Assembly (NCBI GenBank): GCA_963838205.1
Contig: CAWIQF010000013.1
Coordinates: 62,001-126,000, forward strand
DNA length: 64,000 nt
Direction of reading: 5' to 3'
Origin: CAIVVT01 sp963838205
GTDB lineage: Bacteria; Acidobacteriota; Terriglobia; Bryobacterales; Bryobacteraceae
Below are positions 37,625 to 45,722 of the stretch, one piece after another. Each line of letters starts with the position of its first letter. Positions within the stretch are counted from its first letter, which is position 1. The notes beneath the pieces are model-generated. The model did no database searches. It was not told the DNA's origin and was given only the letters and a program-made list of their open reading frames with translations. The position numbers were made by a program, and so were the translations under genes.

Positions 37625-37830
37625 CGCGCGTGATCTGGTTGAGCACCCGCATGGTGAAACGGACTCCGGGGCTGGTCTTGGAGTCCTGGGTAAATGTGGG
37701 CTTGATGTTCATGGCTATTGCACCGTGATCTGGAAGGCGTCCTTCGCGCCGATGGTCGTGTCGTGGGTGCGCGACCCCGTGAAGGTCACGAAGCGGCGCT
37801 TGCCGCTCATGTCGTATTGCGGCTTCGGCA
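37625..37830. repeat. 206-bp direct repeat, copy 2
   Basis: Partner of 36531-36736. It contains the true 3' end of the tail tube gene (stop at 37715) and the first 29 codons of a second, truncated copy of the chaperone gene (ATG 37712), cut off where the cargo begins. Confidence 0.85.
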
Positions 37831-38742
37831 GAAGCACGTTCTTGAGCAAGAAGACCCAGATCGAGCCGGCGACAGTGCCGATCTGGAAGGTGAGGTTGAC
37901 CGGAGTTCCGGCATAGGCCTTCAGCTTGAGGGCGGAAAGGATCGCGGAGTCGTCGTCATACATCGACCAGTCCGCAGCGACGTTGCGCAGGCCGGCCGCT
38001 GGGGCCAGCCCGTAGTAGGAATTGAAGCCGTCCATCGGCAACTCGCGGTCCACGTCGACCGAGATCGAGCCGGTCCGGAACGTCGCATAGGTCTGTCCGT
38101 CGAGCGTGATGACTGCCGGTGAATCCGGGCGGAGCGACGCCGTTCGTGACCGGCGTCGTTGGCTCTGTCGGGAAGCTGGCTTGGGTCAGGCCGCCCTTGC
38201 TGACGGTGTCCGCCGTCGCGTAGATGTCCGTGTCCAGGATGGCCTCGGCCTGGCCCGCTGAACTCCACCTGGGGCTCATCGACGCCGATATCGAACTTGG
38301 CTTTGCTGGCGACCGCGCCCAATGCGCAACGCTGCGTGATGGTGCCGGGCGTATTGAAGTCCCAGATCGTCACACTCGGACTGTTGTCGTCCAGCCCATA
38401 GACCACGGAGACGCCCGTGTTCACGACGGCGAGCTTTCCCATGATCGCCGCCAGGAACGGGTCCATGTCCGGCTTCACGCCGGCCGCGCCGTTGGGCGCC
38501 AGGGACATCTTGGCGCTCCAGGTTGCCGCACGCCGACCCAGTAGCCCCATCGTCAGACCCAGGGAACCCGTCTTATCGGAACGGACGATTTCCTGCTGTG
38601 TCTGGTTGATGACCAGCGACGACATGCGGCAGCAGTTCGAGCCGGCCAGCGTCGCTGTGCCCCCGGTGTTTGGAATGACGGCCCACGTCGCTTCCGGCTG
38701 GACGTAGAGCCGCTGCATCCGCGTGTTTGAAAAGTTGGACAT
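37715..38742 (-). pseudogene. Major tail tube protein, two frameshifts
   Basis: About 342 codons. The first part is MSNFSNTRMQRLYVQPEATWAVIPNTGGTATLAGSNCCRMSSLVINQTQQEIVRSDKTGSLGLTMGLLGRRAATWSAKMSLAP. Shifts at about 38260 and 38130 lead to TDIYATADTVSKGGL and then RTGSISVDVDRELPMDGFNSYYGLAPAAG...LKAYAGTPVNLTFQIGTVAGSIWVFLLKNVLLPKPQYDMSGKRRFVTFTGSRTHDT. Length, position between tail-end genes and the chaperone, and beta-rich character identify the tail tube. The last 115 bp are duplicated at 36620-36736. Confidence 0.7.
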
Positions 38743-38745
38743 CGG

Positions 38746-39066
38746 TTATTCTCCCTTCGGCTCTGCAGCCGTCAACGTCTCGCCGCTCTCCAACCGCTCG
38801 CGCAGCGCGTGAGCCGTGAGGAGGGCAGCCTTCTTCTTCTCCTGAAACTCAGCCGGCGCCCGCCCATGCGATCCGGAGGAAGCGAACCTCTTCAGGTCCT
38901 CCTTGGCGAATCCGATCTGGCAAAACGTCTCATCTTCGACGAGCGGGCAGCCGCCCAGGATGGCGTTGGCCGCCTGCGGCTCAGTGAGATCGACAGACTG
39001 GCCGAAACGATTGAGCCGGATCGAATCACCGACCAGTGACTCGGAGCCCAGGAAGCGAAACGTCAT
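38746..39066 (-). CDS. Tail-region phage protein of unknown function
   Basis: 106 residues from ATG 39066, overlapping the upstream stop (ATGA). MTFRFLGSESLVGDSIRLNRFGQSVDLTEPQAANAILGGCPLVEDETFCQIGFAKEDLKRF is compact and mixed alpha/beta; the C-terminus is helical and charged. The position just before the tail tube gene suggests a tail completion or head-tail role. No family was recognised. Confidence 0.55.
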   Translation of the reverse strand: MTFRFLGSESLVGDSIRLNRFGQSVDLTEPQAANAILGGCPLVEDETFCQIGFAKEDLKRFASSGSHGRAPAEFQEKKKAALLTAHALRERLESGETLTAAEPKGE

Positions 39067-39632
39067 ACATGCACCTCGCACATCAGTTGAAAGGGAATTC
39101 GAGCTTGCCAGCCGTCGCCCATGAACAGGAACGGCTCGCGCGAGCACTGAAAGTCGCCGTTGAAGCTCACCGGAAACCAATCGACGTCGGGCGCCATCAC
39201 CGTGGTCAAAAACGCATCCTCGATCGCGTCCGGCAGGATCTCCATGTCGCCGGTCCCGTCGGGCGGCAACGAGTCGCCCTGGCGCAGAATGTGCAGCTTG
39301 CGCCGCCGCAGATAGAAGTCGACGTGGACCAGAATCTTGCCTGAGAAGATCGAGGGCTTCTGCCGCTCATCGCCCGAGTTGGTCTGGGAGACGCTCGTGT
39401 AGAGAGCCACGCACACGCCGGCCTCGTCGGGGATCAGATCGGCCGAGACGATCTGGTCGGGGGCGATGTTGCCCTGGAAGAAGTTGGGAGAGCCGGTCGT
39501 CCAGTCAATCTGAAAGATGCTGTCGATCCCATAGGCCGCCCCGACGATGGCCAGGTTCGCATTGAAGCCGGTGTCTGGGTCCGCGAGCACGGCCAGGAGC
39601 GTCTCGCGTACCACTTTGCGTGTGGAAGGCAT
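39063..39632 (-). CDS. Tail terminator-like phage protein
   Basis: 189 residues from ATG 39632 (MPSTRKVVRETLLAVLADPDTGFNANLAIVGAAYGI), overlapping the previous stop. It has an alpha/beta plan with FSGKILVHVDFYLRRRK and AFLTTVMAPDVDWFPVSFNGDF...WQARIPFQLMCEVHV, the last being the strand ending usual in tail terminator/minor tail U-like proteins. The frame upstream of 39632 is a shadow. Call based on length, order and style. Confidence 0.55.
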   Translation of the reverse strand: MPSTRKVVRETLLAVLADPDTGFNANLAIVGAAYGIDSIFQIDWTTGSPNFFQGNIAPDQIVSADLIPDEAGVCVALYTSVSQTNSGDERQKPSIFSGKILVHVDFYLRRRKLHILRQGDSLPPDGTGDMEILPDAIEDAFLTTVMAPDVDWFPVSFNGDFQCSREPFLFMGDGWQARIPFQLMCEVHV

Positions 39633-40216
39633 CAGGCGACCTTTCGCAGCATCTCGTCCTGCGACCCAAGTGGGCTCATCCAGACCGCCGGCCCGGTCTG
39701 GAACTGTAGCCGCACGGCCAGATCGGTGACGTTGGCGTGAAAAAGACTCTGCGCAAAAAGCGCAATGGCGCGGACGTCGTTCGGCGACATGCCAAACCAC
39801 GGAGCACGCATCTCGTTGCCGCGAGCACGGTCGCGCGCCCACTGCGCCGTGATGTCCATGCGGACGACCAGCTCATCGGCATAGCGCACAGTGAAGTTGT
39901 CGAGCATGTGCGCCCCGCCGCCGACGCTCCGGAAGCGGATGTCCTTCTGGGTTGTGATGTAGGGGCGGCCACCGGCATGCGGCAGTCTGTTCCGGGCGTT
40001 AAACGCAAAAGGATTGACCAGGCCATTCCTCCAGCCCCTGACCTTGCCGCCAAAATGCTGTGCCGCATCCTTGACGTAGGTCCGAGCCATGTAAGTGGTC
40101 TTGCCAGGACCGTGCAGATCCCGAATCGGCTGAAGGCCGATGAGTTCCTTGAAGGTCCGGTAGCGTTCCGTCAGTGGCTTCATCGGCGCGTCGTCGGAGC
40201 CTATGCCCTTAGTCAA
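39632..40216 (-). CDS. HK97 gp10-like tail completion protein (tentative)
   Basis: 194 residues from TTG 40216, or 183 from ATG 40183. It contains MKPLTERYRTFKELIGLQPIRDLHG, RGWRNGLVNPFAFNARNRLPHAGGRPYITTQKDIRFRSVGGGAHMLDNFTVRYADELVVRMDITAQWARDRARGNEMRAPWFGMSPNDVRAIALFAQSLF. The WFGMSPND-RAI stretch is also seen in phage morphogenesis proteins of the neck. Order (joiner, this, terminator, tube) fits a neck/tail completion role. Confidence 0.5.
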   Translation of the reverse strand: MTKGIGSDDAPMKPLTERYRTFKELIGLQPIRDLHGPGKTTYMARTYVKDAAQHFGGKVRGWRNGLVNPFAFNARNRLPHAGGRPYITTQKDIRFRSVGGGAHMLDNFTVRYADELVVRMDITAQWARDRARGNEMRAPWFGMSPNDVRAIALFAQSLFHANVTDLAVRLQFQTGPAVWMSPLGSQDEMLRKVA

Positions 40217-40337
40217 CTCGCGCCTTGATGGTGTCCACGGCGTACTGGCCGAGCGTGAGCATCTGGTACTTCTTGAACCCGATTCCGGGGCCGAGCCGCA
40301 CCTTGGAGCCGTTGAATGTGATCCGCGTCTGAATCAT
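40209..40337 (-). CDS. Small phage neck-region protein (42 residues)
   Basis: ATG 40337 overlaps the stop of the upstream gene (ATGA), and the frame ends at TAA 40209-40211. The product MIQTRITFNGSKVRLGPG...GFKKYQMLTLGQYAVDTIKARVD is short but has ordered composition and tight spacing on both sides, as expected for a real gene in a compact morphogenesis operon. Function unknown. Confidence 0.5.
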   Translation of the reverse strand: MIQTRITFNGSKVRLGPGIGFKKYQMLTLGQYAVDTIKARVD

Positions 40338-40666
40338 TCGATGGACCTGAAATAAAGTCGCGCGCGGCCGCGGCCGTCAACGGAGGCGTCGGCGACTTGG
40401 TAAACGTGGCCGTCCTTGGTGATCAGATCGCCCTTCGCCGGATCGAAGCTCAGGTCCGGCAGGCAGACCAGCAGGGTGCCAAACATGCCACTCGTCGCCT
40501 GTTGAATCTCCGTGCTGTCGCGCCAGATGCCCAGCACGGTCTGCGGCGCCGCAGCCGGGCCGCCCGGCTGATACAGCACCGGCTGCCCCCAGGCCGCGAT
40601 CTGATTGCGCAGTGCCTGCAGCCAGGATTGGGCGAGCGTGTCCTGAGGCGTGACGAAGCTGCTCAT
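40334..40666 (-). CDS. Head-tail joining protein (gpFII-like)
   Basis: 110 residues: MSSFVTPQDTLAQSWLQALRNQIAAWGQPVLYQPGGPAAAPQTVLGIWRDSTEIQQATSGMFGTLLVCLPDLSFDPAKGDLITKDGHVYQVADASVDGRGRARLYFRSIE. A small beta barrel with DLITKDGHVYQV and a final LYF strand is typical of lambda FII-like head-tail attachment proteins. It follows the spike-base gene by three bases. Confidence 0.6.
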   Translation of the reverse strand: MSSFVTPQDTLAQSWLQALRNQIAAWGQPVLYQPGGPAAAPQTVLGIWRDSTEIQQATSGMFGTLLVCLPDLSFDPAKGDLITKDGHVYQVADASVDGRGRARLYFRSIE

Positions 40667-40669
40667 CGG

Positions 40670-40942
40670 TCAGTACTCGGCGAGAAGATTGGTCGCGGTC
40701 GTGCCGGTCGCATACACGCGAGTGACGCTGACCATGAGGCGGGTGCCGGCCGGGACGTTGTAGTACGTGACCGGAGCGGAAGCCTTGGCCAGCATGACCG
40801 TCACATTGCCGGCGCCGCCGACCCACAGCGATCGGGTGGCATAGGCCAAGTCATTGTTGTCGTCGGGTGTGATCGCCGCGGCGTCCAGGACGGACGCCAA
40901 CTCCATGTCGGGGACGAGATCCGGATATTTGTAGCCAGCCAC
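40670..40942 (-). CDS. Spike base protein, RCAP_Rcc01079 family
   Basis: 90 residues. ITPDDNNDLAYATRSLWVGGAGNVTVMLAKASAPVTYYNVPAGTRLMVSVTRVYATGTTATNLLAEY matches the pattern of the RCAP_Rcc01079 family seen in gene transfer agents and siphophages (P-D--DL--ATR-LYVG--G-V-V-------V-F--VPAG--LPV-V-RV-ATGTTA). These proteins form capsid surface spikes or decorations. It follows the DUF2190 gene. Confidence 0.7.
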   Translation of the reverse strand: MAGYKYPDLVPDMELASVLDAAAITPDDNNDLAYATRSLWVGGAGNVTVMLAKASAPVTYYNVPAGTRLMVSVTRVYATGTTATNLLAEY

Positions 40943-40956
40943 GGTTCCTCCGATAG

Positions 40957-40979
40957 GGGGCCGGCGCGGGCCCGGCCCC
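40957..40979 (-). promoter_or_regulatory. GC hairpin between DUF2190 and spike-base genes
   Basis: GGGGCCGG, seven unpaired bases, CCGGCCCC forms a perfect 8-bp stem in the intercistronic gap. No T run follows on the minus strand, so it is more likely a processing or attenuation element than a full terminator. Confidence 0.4.
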
Positions 40980-40999
40980 TTGGTTCAGGTGGTTGACGG

Positions 41000-41716
41000 T
41001 TAGTCGTTGGAGGCGACGGCGTAGAGCACCCACGCCTCGATCACGCCGGCGGTCAGGGGGCCGGTGGCGACGGCGATGGCGAGCTGGCCAGCCGCGCTCA
41101 TCTTGAACGGGGTGGCCGCGGCGGTCACGGCCAGGACGGCGTCGAGGCTAAGAGACGCCTTGCCGGTGGCCGTAAGAATGGAGTTACCCGCCGAGCCGGC
41201 CGAAGTGCCAATCGCCACGGTTGCGGCGCCGGCGGCAGTGACGGCCGCGGTTGAGTTCACGACACCGCCGAAGACGACCGCATCCTTCGGGATGGTGTCG
41301 CTGTTCGCCGGCGTGCAGCTTGCTCCGCCGTCGACGGCAAAGTTATACAGCATGTGGGCGACCTTGACGCCGTTCACCTGGCCACTGAAGCCGGGCACGC
41401 CGAACAGGCGCACCTGGACCGTGGCATCGCCGGTCAGCGCAGCGAGCTCGGCGGCGCCGATGAGCAGATTGCTCCCAACCGTGCTGGTGGCGACCTTGTT
41501 CACGTCGTCCCAGTAGACCAAGTCGCCCTGCGCGAACGTGCTCGCGTCCTTGACCAGCGCGAACACGCCCACGACATCGAACTGCGAGGCCACGCCGATC
41601 GTGAATGTGCCGGCCGCGACGCCGAACACGTTTCCGGATTTCATTCCGCCCCCGCCGACACCGGAATAGGGCGGGACGAGGGTCAGGGACCAGCCCTTGT
41701 GAATGTAATTGTTCAT
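41000..41716 (-). CDS. DUF2190 family capsid cement/decoration protein
   Basis: 238 residues. MNNYIHKGWSLTLVPPYSGVGGGGMKSGNVFGVAAGTFTIGVASQFDVVGVFALVKDASTFAQGDLVYWDDVNKVATS is the DUF2190 fold found directly next to major capsid genes (V-SG--V---G--GVA, G-DVYWDD). The C-terminal 120 residues, alanine- and valine-rich, add a second beta domain. It probably stabilises or decorates the capsid surface. It is flanked on both sides by GC-rich hairpins. Confidence 0.75.
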   Translation of the reverse strand: MNNYIHKGWSLTLVPPYSGVGGGGMKSGNVFGVAAGTFTIGVASQFDVVGVFALVKDASTFAQGDLVYWDDVNKVATSTVGSNLLIGAAELAALTGDATVQVRLFGVPGFSGQVNGVKVAHMLYNFAVDGGASCTPANSDTIPKDAVVFGGVVNSTAAVTAAGAATVAIGTSAGSAGNSILTATGKASLSLDAVLAVTAAATPFKMSAAGQLAIAVATGPLTAGVIEAWVLYAVASND

Positions 41717-41741
41717 CCTCTGTCTCCCATGAAATGTCTGT

Positions 41742-41765
41742 GGGCCGCTCCGCGCGGGGCGGCCC
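41742..41765 (-). promoter_or_regulatory. Strong GC hairpin between capsid and DUF2190 genes
   Basis: GGGCCGCTCC-GCGC-GGGGCGGCCC forms a 10-bp stem (one wobble on the plus strand, one mismatch in the minus-strand transcript) with a four-base loop, 20 bp after the capsid stop. A stable hairpin here could raise capsid mRNA stability or partly end transcription. Confidence 0.4.
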
Positions 41766-41785
41766 GGTTGCTTGTTCGCCCGCCC

Positions 41786-43846
41786 CTACACGCCGGCGTT
41801 CTTTTGCAGGCCGCGGAAATCGATCGCGGCGGATGCGAAGTCCAAACGAGCCTTGATTTCGAAGCCGTCCACGTCGAAGCCCTGGCGGGTTTCGATGTAC
41901 ACGCCGTCCTGGCCCTCGAGGTAGCAGAACTCGATCGTGTCGATCATCGTGGGCTTGGCGGCCAGATACCAGGCCGTGCTCGAGGCGGCGTCGAGACGCG
42001 GTTCCACGACCGGATTCAAGGTGCGAATCCACTCCGGAATCACGTTCGAGACCGAGGTGGTTGCGACCAGGTTGATGGGCGCGATCAACTGCAGGGCAGC
42101 CGTTTCAAGCGCCGTCGGAACGATCAGGAAGGTGGGCTCCAGGTTGAGGTACGTGCCCTTGGGGCCCTTCTGCAGCCGGAACTTGGAGCGCGAAGTGGCC
42201 AGGGAAGTCAGCGAGAGCGCGGAACCGGCGCCGGTGAACAGGTTGTTGTGGGCGGCGAAGAACAGGACGTTGCCGTCCTCGATCATGACCTGGTTGCCGG
42301 TGATCACGGCCCACACGGTGTCGGACTCGAGGCGCGCCGCGGCTACGCCAAGCTGAAACGGGATCCGGGTCATGGCCTGCAGATCGTCGTTGATGATCAC
42401 CTTGCGGTCGATGGCCACGACTTCGCCGAAGGTGGCGAGCGCATAGGTCTGCACGGAATCGCTCAGCGGAGCCCGGTGGTATTCACCCGTCTCGTTGAGC
42501 GGCTGCAGAGCCTGCAGGTCGGACATTTGAACGCGGTTCACCGGCTTGAAGTCCACCGCCGAGACCTGGCGGCAGAACTGGGTGAACGTTCGAGGCGCCG
42601 CCAGATAGCCCTCGCGCAGCGTCTTGTTGGCGACGTTGGCGAGAATTGCCGGAAAGTCGGTCGTGGTCAGCGCGCTCAGTGCGATCCGGTCGGGATTCAT
42701 GCCCCGAGTCCGGACGCCCTTTACCTCCAAACACTCGCGCGCCAACTCGCTCAGCCGCATGCCCACATACTCGCGGCCCTTGCCCTCTTCGAGCTTCACC
42801 GAGGACGGATTGTCGCGGTAAAGCAGGTACGCCGCCATGCTCTCGCGCATGGTGTCGCCCGCGTCACGGGTGACGGTGGCGTTGCCGGGCTGATTCGGAT
42901 CCGTCGGCGGCTCGGCCCTCCCGAGGGCCGCCAGGCGCTCGAGGATGCGGACGCCAGCGTCGGCGCTAGAAGCGCCACTGTCGATCAGTTCGAAACTGAA
43001 CCGCTCGCCAAGCTGGGTTTGGAACGGGAGCGTCATCTCGCGGATCTTCGCGACCCGCGAGCGCTCTGCCTGGACGGCTTCGTCCCGCAGTTTCTGTTCA
43101 TCCACGGCCGGCTGGGCCACTGCTTGCACGACAGCCGCGGACTCTTCCGAGCGGGCACCGGCACCCGCAGTGATGGTTGCATTCTCCATCGGCTTTTGCT
43201 CCTTTGGGCTGATTGCCCGCGTCGCTGCCGCAGCGGATGCCGTGGCTTCAACGACTTCGTTCTGCGGCCCTGCGGCCGCGGCGCTCATCAAAACGGCGCC
43301 GGCGTCGGCGGGCACCATGGTGAGCGAGATCTCGTACGGCTCCCAATCGATCGCCGTGAATTGTTTTCGGTCCTGGCCCTTCGGCGTCGTCTCGTTCTTG
43401 GTCACAATCCGCGCCCCGACCGAGACGTTGCGGACGATGCCCGCCTTGATATCGGCGCGCAGCGGGGCCAACTCATCGCGCTGGCTGAATTGCAGGGTCG
43501 CGACCGCCTTGCCCTTCTCGACCCGCGCGGTGCCGGGCTTCACGACGCCCAACTGATCGCGAATGCTGCCGAAGGTATTGTGGTTGTCGACGACCGGCGC
43601 GCCGTTGTTCAGCCGGTCCATCCGGATGGCGCCGGGATCGAGGCTGAGCACCAGGTCGTAGGGCTCTCCGGTCCAGAAATCGACCCGCGGTACTATCGCA
43701 CCGCTGTAGAAGATGCAGTCGACCGTTGAGTCCCCGTCGTCCCAGGTGTCGGGAGCGAAGGAAGCAGAAAATGTCTCGACCTGCGTGTGGGCCGGTGGCC
43801 CCAAGGGGGCGCCAGTCAATTCGGCCGCAGTAGTGGTGTCTTCCAT
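41786..43846 (-). CDS. Prohead protease / major capsid protein fusion
   Basis: 686 residues. The N-terminal ~190 residues are an S78-type prohead protease: FYSGAIVPRVDFWTGEPYDLVLSL, the histidine in PVVDNHNTFGSIRDQLGVV and the serine in AGIVRNVSVGARIV, ending YEISLTMVPADAGA. A helical scaffold-like linker (190-300) follows, then an HK97-fold capsid protein from about residue 320 with RESMAAYLLYRDNPS, TTDFPAILANVANKTLREGY and QGFDVDGFEIKARLDFASAAIDFRGLQKNAGV. Fusion of protease and capsid in one polypeptide is a known variant. The frame is intact. Confidence 0.9.
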   Translation of the reverse strand: MEDTTTAAELTGAPLGPPAHTQVETFSASFAPDTWDDGDSTVDCIFYSGAIVPRVDFWTGEPYDLVLSLDPGAIRMDRLNNGAPVVDNHNTFGSIRDQLGVVKPGTARVEKGKAVATLQFSQRDELAPLRADIKAGIVRNVSVGARIVTKNETTPKGQDRKQFTAIDWEPYEISLTMVPADAGAVLMSAAAAGPQNEVVEATASAAAATRAISPKEQKPMENATITAGAGARSEESAAVVQAVAQPAVDEQKLRDEAVQAERSRVAKIREMTLPFQTQLGERFSFELIDSGASSADAGVRILERLAALGRAEPPTDPNQPGNATVTRDAGDTMRESMAAYLLYRDNPSSVKLEEGKGREYVGMRLSELARECLEVKGVRTRGMNPDRIALSALTTTDFPAILANVANKTLREGYLAAPRTFTQFCRQVSAVDFKPVNRVQMSDLQALQPLNETGEYHRAPLSDSVQTYALATFGEVVAIDRKVIINDDLQAMTRIPFQLGVAAARLESDTVWAVITGNQVMIEDGNVLFFAAHNNLFTGAGSALSLTSLATSRSKFRLQKGPKGTYLNLEPTFLIVPTALETAALQLIAPINLVATTSVSNVIPEWIRTLNPVVEPRLDAASSTAWYLAAKPTMIDTIEFCYLEGQDGVYIETRQGFDVDGFEIKARLDFASAAIDFRGLQKNAGV

Positions 43847-43961
43847 GAACGTGGACCCTCCTGATCGCTAAGTTGAATTCGCCGAGTCCGCAAAAGAAGA
43901 GGGGGTGGCGGGGGTGTGACGCGTGTGTGTGCGAGCTGCCGCAGGACTTCGGAATTGCCCC

Positions 43962-45473
43962 TTACGACTTGTTGTCTTTCTCTAGTTCTGGGCTTTGTGT
44001 TTTGGTTGGCACATTGATCTGGCCCCTGTCGCTGGTCCGCCGCGGGTCGCCGTCCAGGATCACCCCGCCGTCGTCAAACTTCTTGTTCCAGGCGATCAGC
44101 TCTCTCAACTGGCCGTCGGGATCCTGGCCATGACTCGCCACCATCTCCGGCCAGGTGAGCGCCCCGGTGCGGAGGGATACCTTCTCGGCCATCGCATCTT
44201 TGAGCGGATCCACGGATTCAAACTTGGGCGGAGTGAATCGAACGCCATAGTTTTGCTCGGGGATTTCGCCAGCGATGAAAGCAATGTCGATGAACCTCTT
44301 CCAGACCGGCAGGAGCAGCTGCGGCACCAGGCACAGCCAGCGGTAGGCTTCGATGGTGTTACGGAACCCCAGCATGCCGCCGCGGAACGAGGAATAGTTG
44401 ACGGCGCTCATGTCGCCCGTCAGCAGCTCGTAGGGGAGTGTGAGGCCGGCCGCCACCGAGCCCAACTGCGTGGCCCGGTAATCCCGATAACCCGCACTGT
44501 TGGCCGGCGCCCCGAACTTCACATCCTCGCCCGGGCGCAGCCGCTTGATCACGCCCGGCTCCAGGAACTCCGTCGGCAGATTCGTGATCGGGTCCGTGCT
44601 CGTTTCCGTCAGGTTCATCATCGAGCCGTCCGGCGAGATGACGAACGCGGCGAAACAGGCTTCGATCTTTTTCCGGACCAACTCCGCGTCTTCGTATTCG
44701 TCGAGGTCGCGGAGCTTCAGAATCACCGGCGCCAGCCACGTCACGCCGCGGACCTGACCGGGCCGGTCCTTTTTATATACGTGGAGCACCGACTCGGCCG
44801 GAATGGGCTTCGAGATGAAACCGGCCTGCCAGTTTGTCAGGGTCAGGCAGCCCGGGTGATTCCCGAACATCCAATACGCGACGCGCCGCCCGATCTTGTC
44901 GAATTGCACGCCTTCGATGATCGTGCCGGTGTCGAGAGACAGCGTTTTGTTGTGGTCGAGGTAATCAGGCTCCAGCACCTGGAGCTGGAACGGGACGTCG
45001 ATTCCATCGCCCGGGCGTCGTGGCCGGAACCGGACGATGCACTCGCCGCTCTCTGCCACGGCCCGTGCCACCTGCCACTGGATCCCGAAGAAATCGAACT
45101 GCCCATCCGCATCGCAATCCGTGGCCCAGCGCTCGAACTTCTGATCGATCAGGACGTTGAGCTTATCGTCGCCCGTGTTGGCGCGCGGGATGATACCCGT
45201 TCCGATCTGGGCACCGACGAGCTCCGACAGAGCCTTGGTGGCATAGGGATTGTTGCGCGCCAGGTCGCGGGCGCGATCGCGCAGCCACACCATGGAGCCG
45301 AAGGTCTCCCGGTTGGCATCCGAGTTCGATGTGATCCAGCCGCCTGTCCGACGCCCCCGCATCGCGCCGTCATAGGAGAATTTCTCGGCGACATGGAGCG
45401 CGCGCCGGTATTGCACGCGCCGCAACGCCGCCGCGGGCGACACCCACCCGATTGCCCGGTCGATGAAATTCAT
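43962..45473 (-). CDS. Phage portal protein (lambda gpB family)
   Basis: 503 residues from ATG 45473 (MNFIDRAIGWVSPAAALRRVQYRRALHVAEKFSYDGAMRGRRTGGW), four bases after the gpW-like gene. Lambda-type portal hallmarks: RARDLARNNPYATKALSELVGAQIGTGI, LQVLEPDYLDHN, GVQFDKIGRRVAYWMFGNHPG, AESVLHVYKKDRPGQVRGVTWLAPVILKLRDLDEYEDAELVRKKIEACFAAFV and GYRDYRATQLGSVAAGLTLPYELLTGDMSAVNYSSFRGGMLGFRN. It forms the dodecameric DNA entry pore and docks TerL. Intact frame. Confidence 0.93.
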   Translation of the reverse strand: MNFIDRAIGWVSPAAALRRVQYRRALHVAEKFSYDGAMRGRRTGGWITSNSDANRETFGSMVWLRDRARDLARNNPYATKALSELVGAQIGTGIIPRANTGDDKLNVLIDQKFERWATDCDADGQFDFFGIQWQVARAVAESGECIVRFRPRRPGDGIDVPFQLQVLEPDYLDHNKTLSLDTGTIIEGVQFDKIGRRVAYWMFGNHPGCLTLTNWQAGFISKPIPAESVLHVYKKDRPGQVRGVTWLAPVILKLRDLDEYEDAELVRKKIEACFAAFVISPDGSMMNLTETSTDPITNLPTEFLEPGVIKRLRPGEDVKFGAPANSAGYRDYRATQLGSVAAGLTLPYELLTGDMSAVNYSSFRGGMLGFRNTIEAYRWLCLVPQLLLPVWKRFIDIAFIAGEIPEQNYGVRFTPPKFESVDPLKDAMAEKVSLRTGALTWPEMVASHGQDPDGQLRELIAWNKKFDDGGVILDGDPRRTSDRGQINVPTKTQSPELEKDNKS

Positions 45474-45477
45474 AGGC

Positions 45478-45717
45478 TTAGTCGCGCGGCCAGTTGCCGC
45501 GACCGTCTTTCGAGTACTGGCCGAGCGAGAAACTGGGCGGGGCGTTCGGCTGCAAATTCGCAATCTCTGCGTCGAGAGTCGCCCTGGCCTTCAAGAGCGC
45601 GTCCGTGGAGGCGTACTCGACATGCTGTCCGTCGACGGTCATCTTCAGCACGCCGCGACCGATCATCCATGTCAGCTGGTCGCGCTGTGCCTGCAGGTCT
45701 GCGAGTGCGATGGCCAT
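45478..45717 (-). CDS. gpW-like head-tail joining protein
   Basis: 79 residues from ATG 45717: MAIALADLQAQRDQLTWMIGRGVLKMTVDGQHVEYASTDALLKARATLDAEIANLQ. The gpW plan (helix, short beta hairpin TVDGQHVEYAST, helix) is clear. It caps the portal and connects to the tail. The upstream open frame belongs to the frameshifted end of TerL, and the order TerL-gpW-portal is that of lambda. Confidence 0.75.
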   Translation of the reverse strand: MAIALADLQAQRDQLTWMIGRGVLKMTVDGQHVEYASTDALLKARATLDAEIANLQPNAPPSFSLGQYSKDGRGNWPRD

Positions 45718-45722
45718 GTCGT

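Noticed and set aside
41354..43729. Plus-strand open frame of 791 codons opposite the capsid gene
   Set aside because: It is a GC-rich shadow of an intact minus-strand protease-capsid fusion with clear domain matches; the plus-strand protein has no family features.
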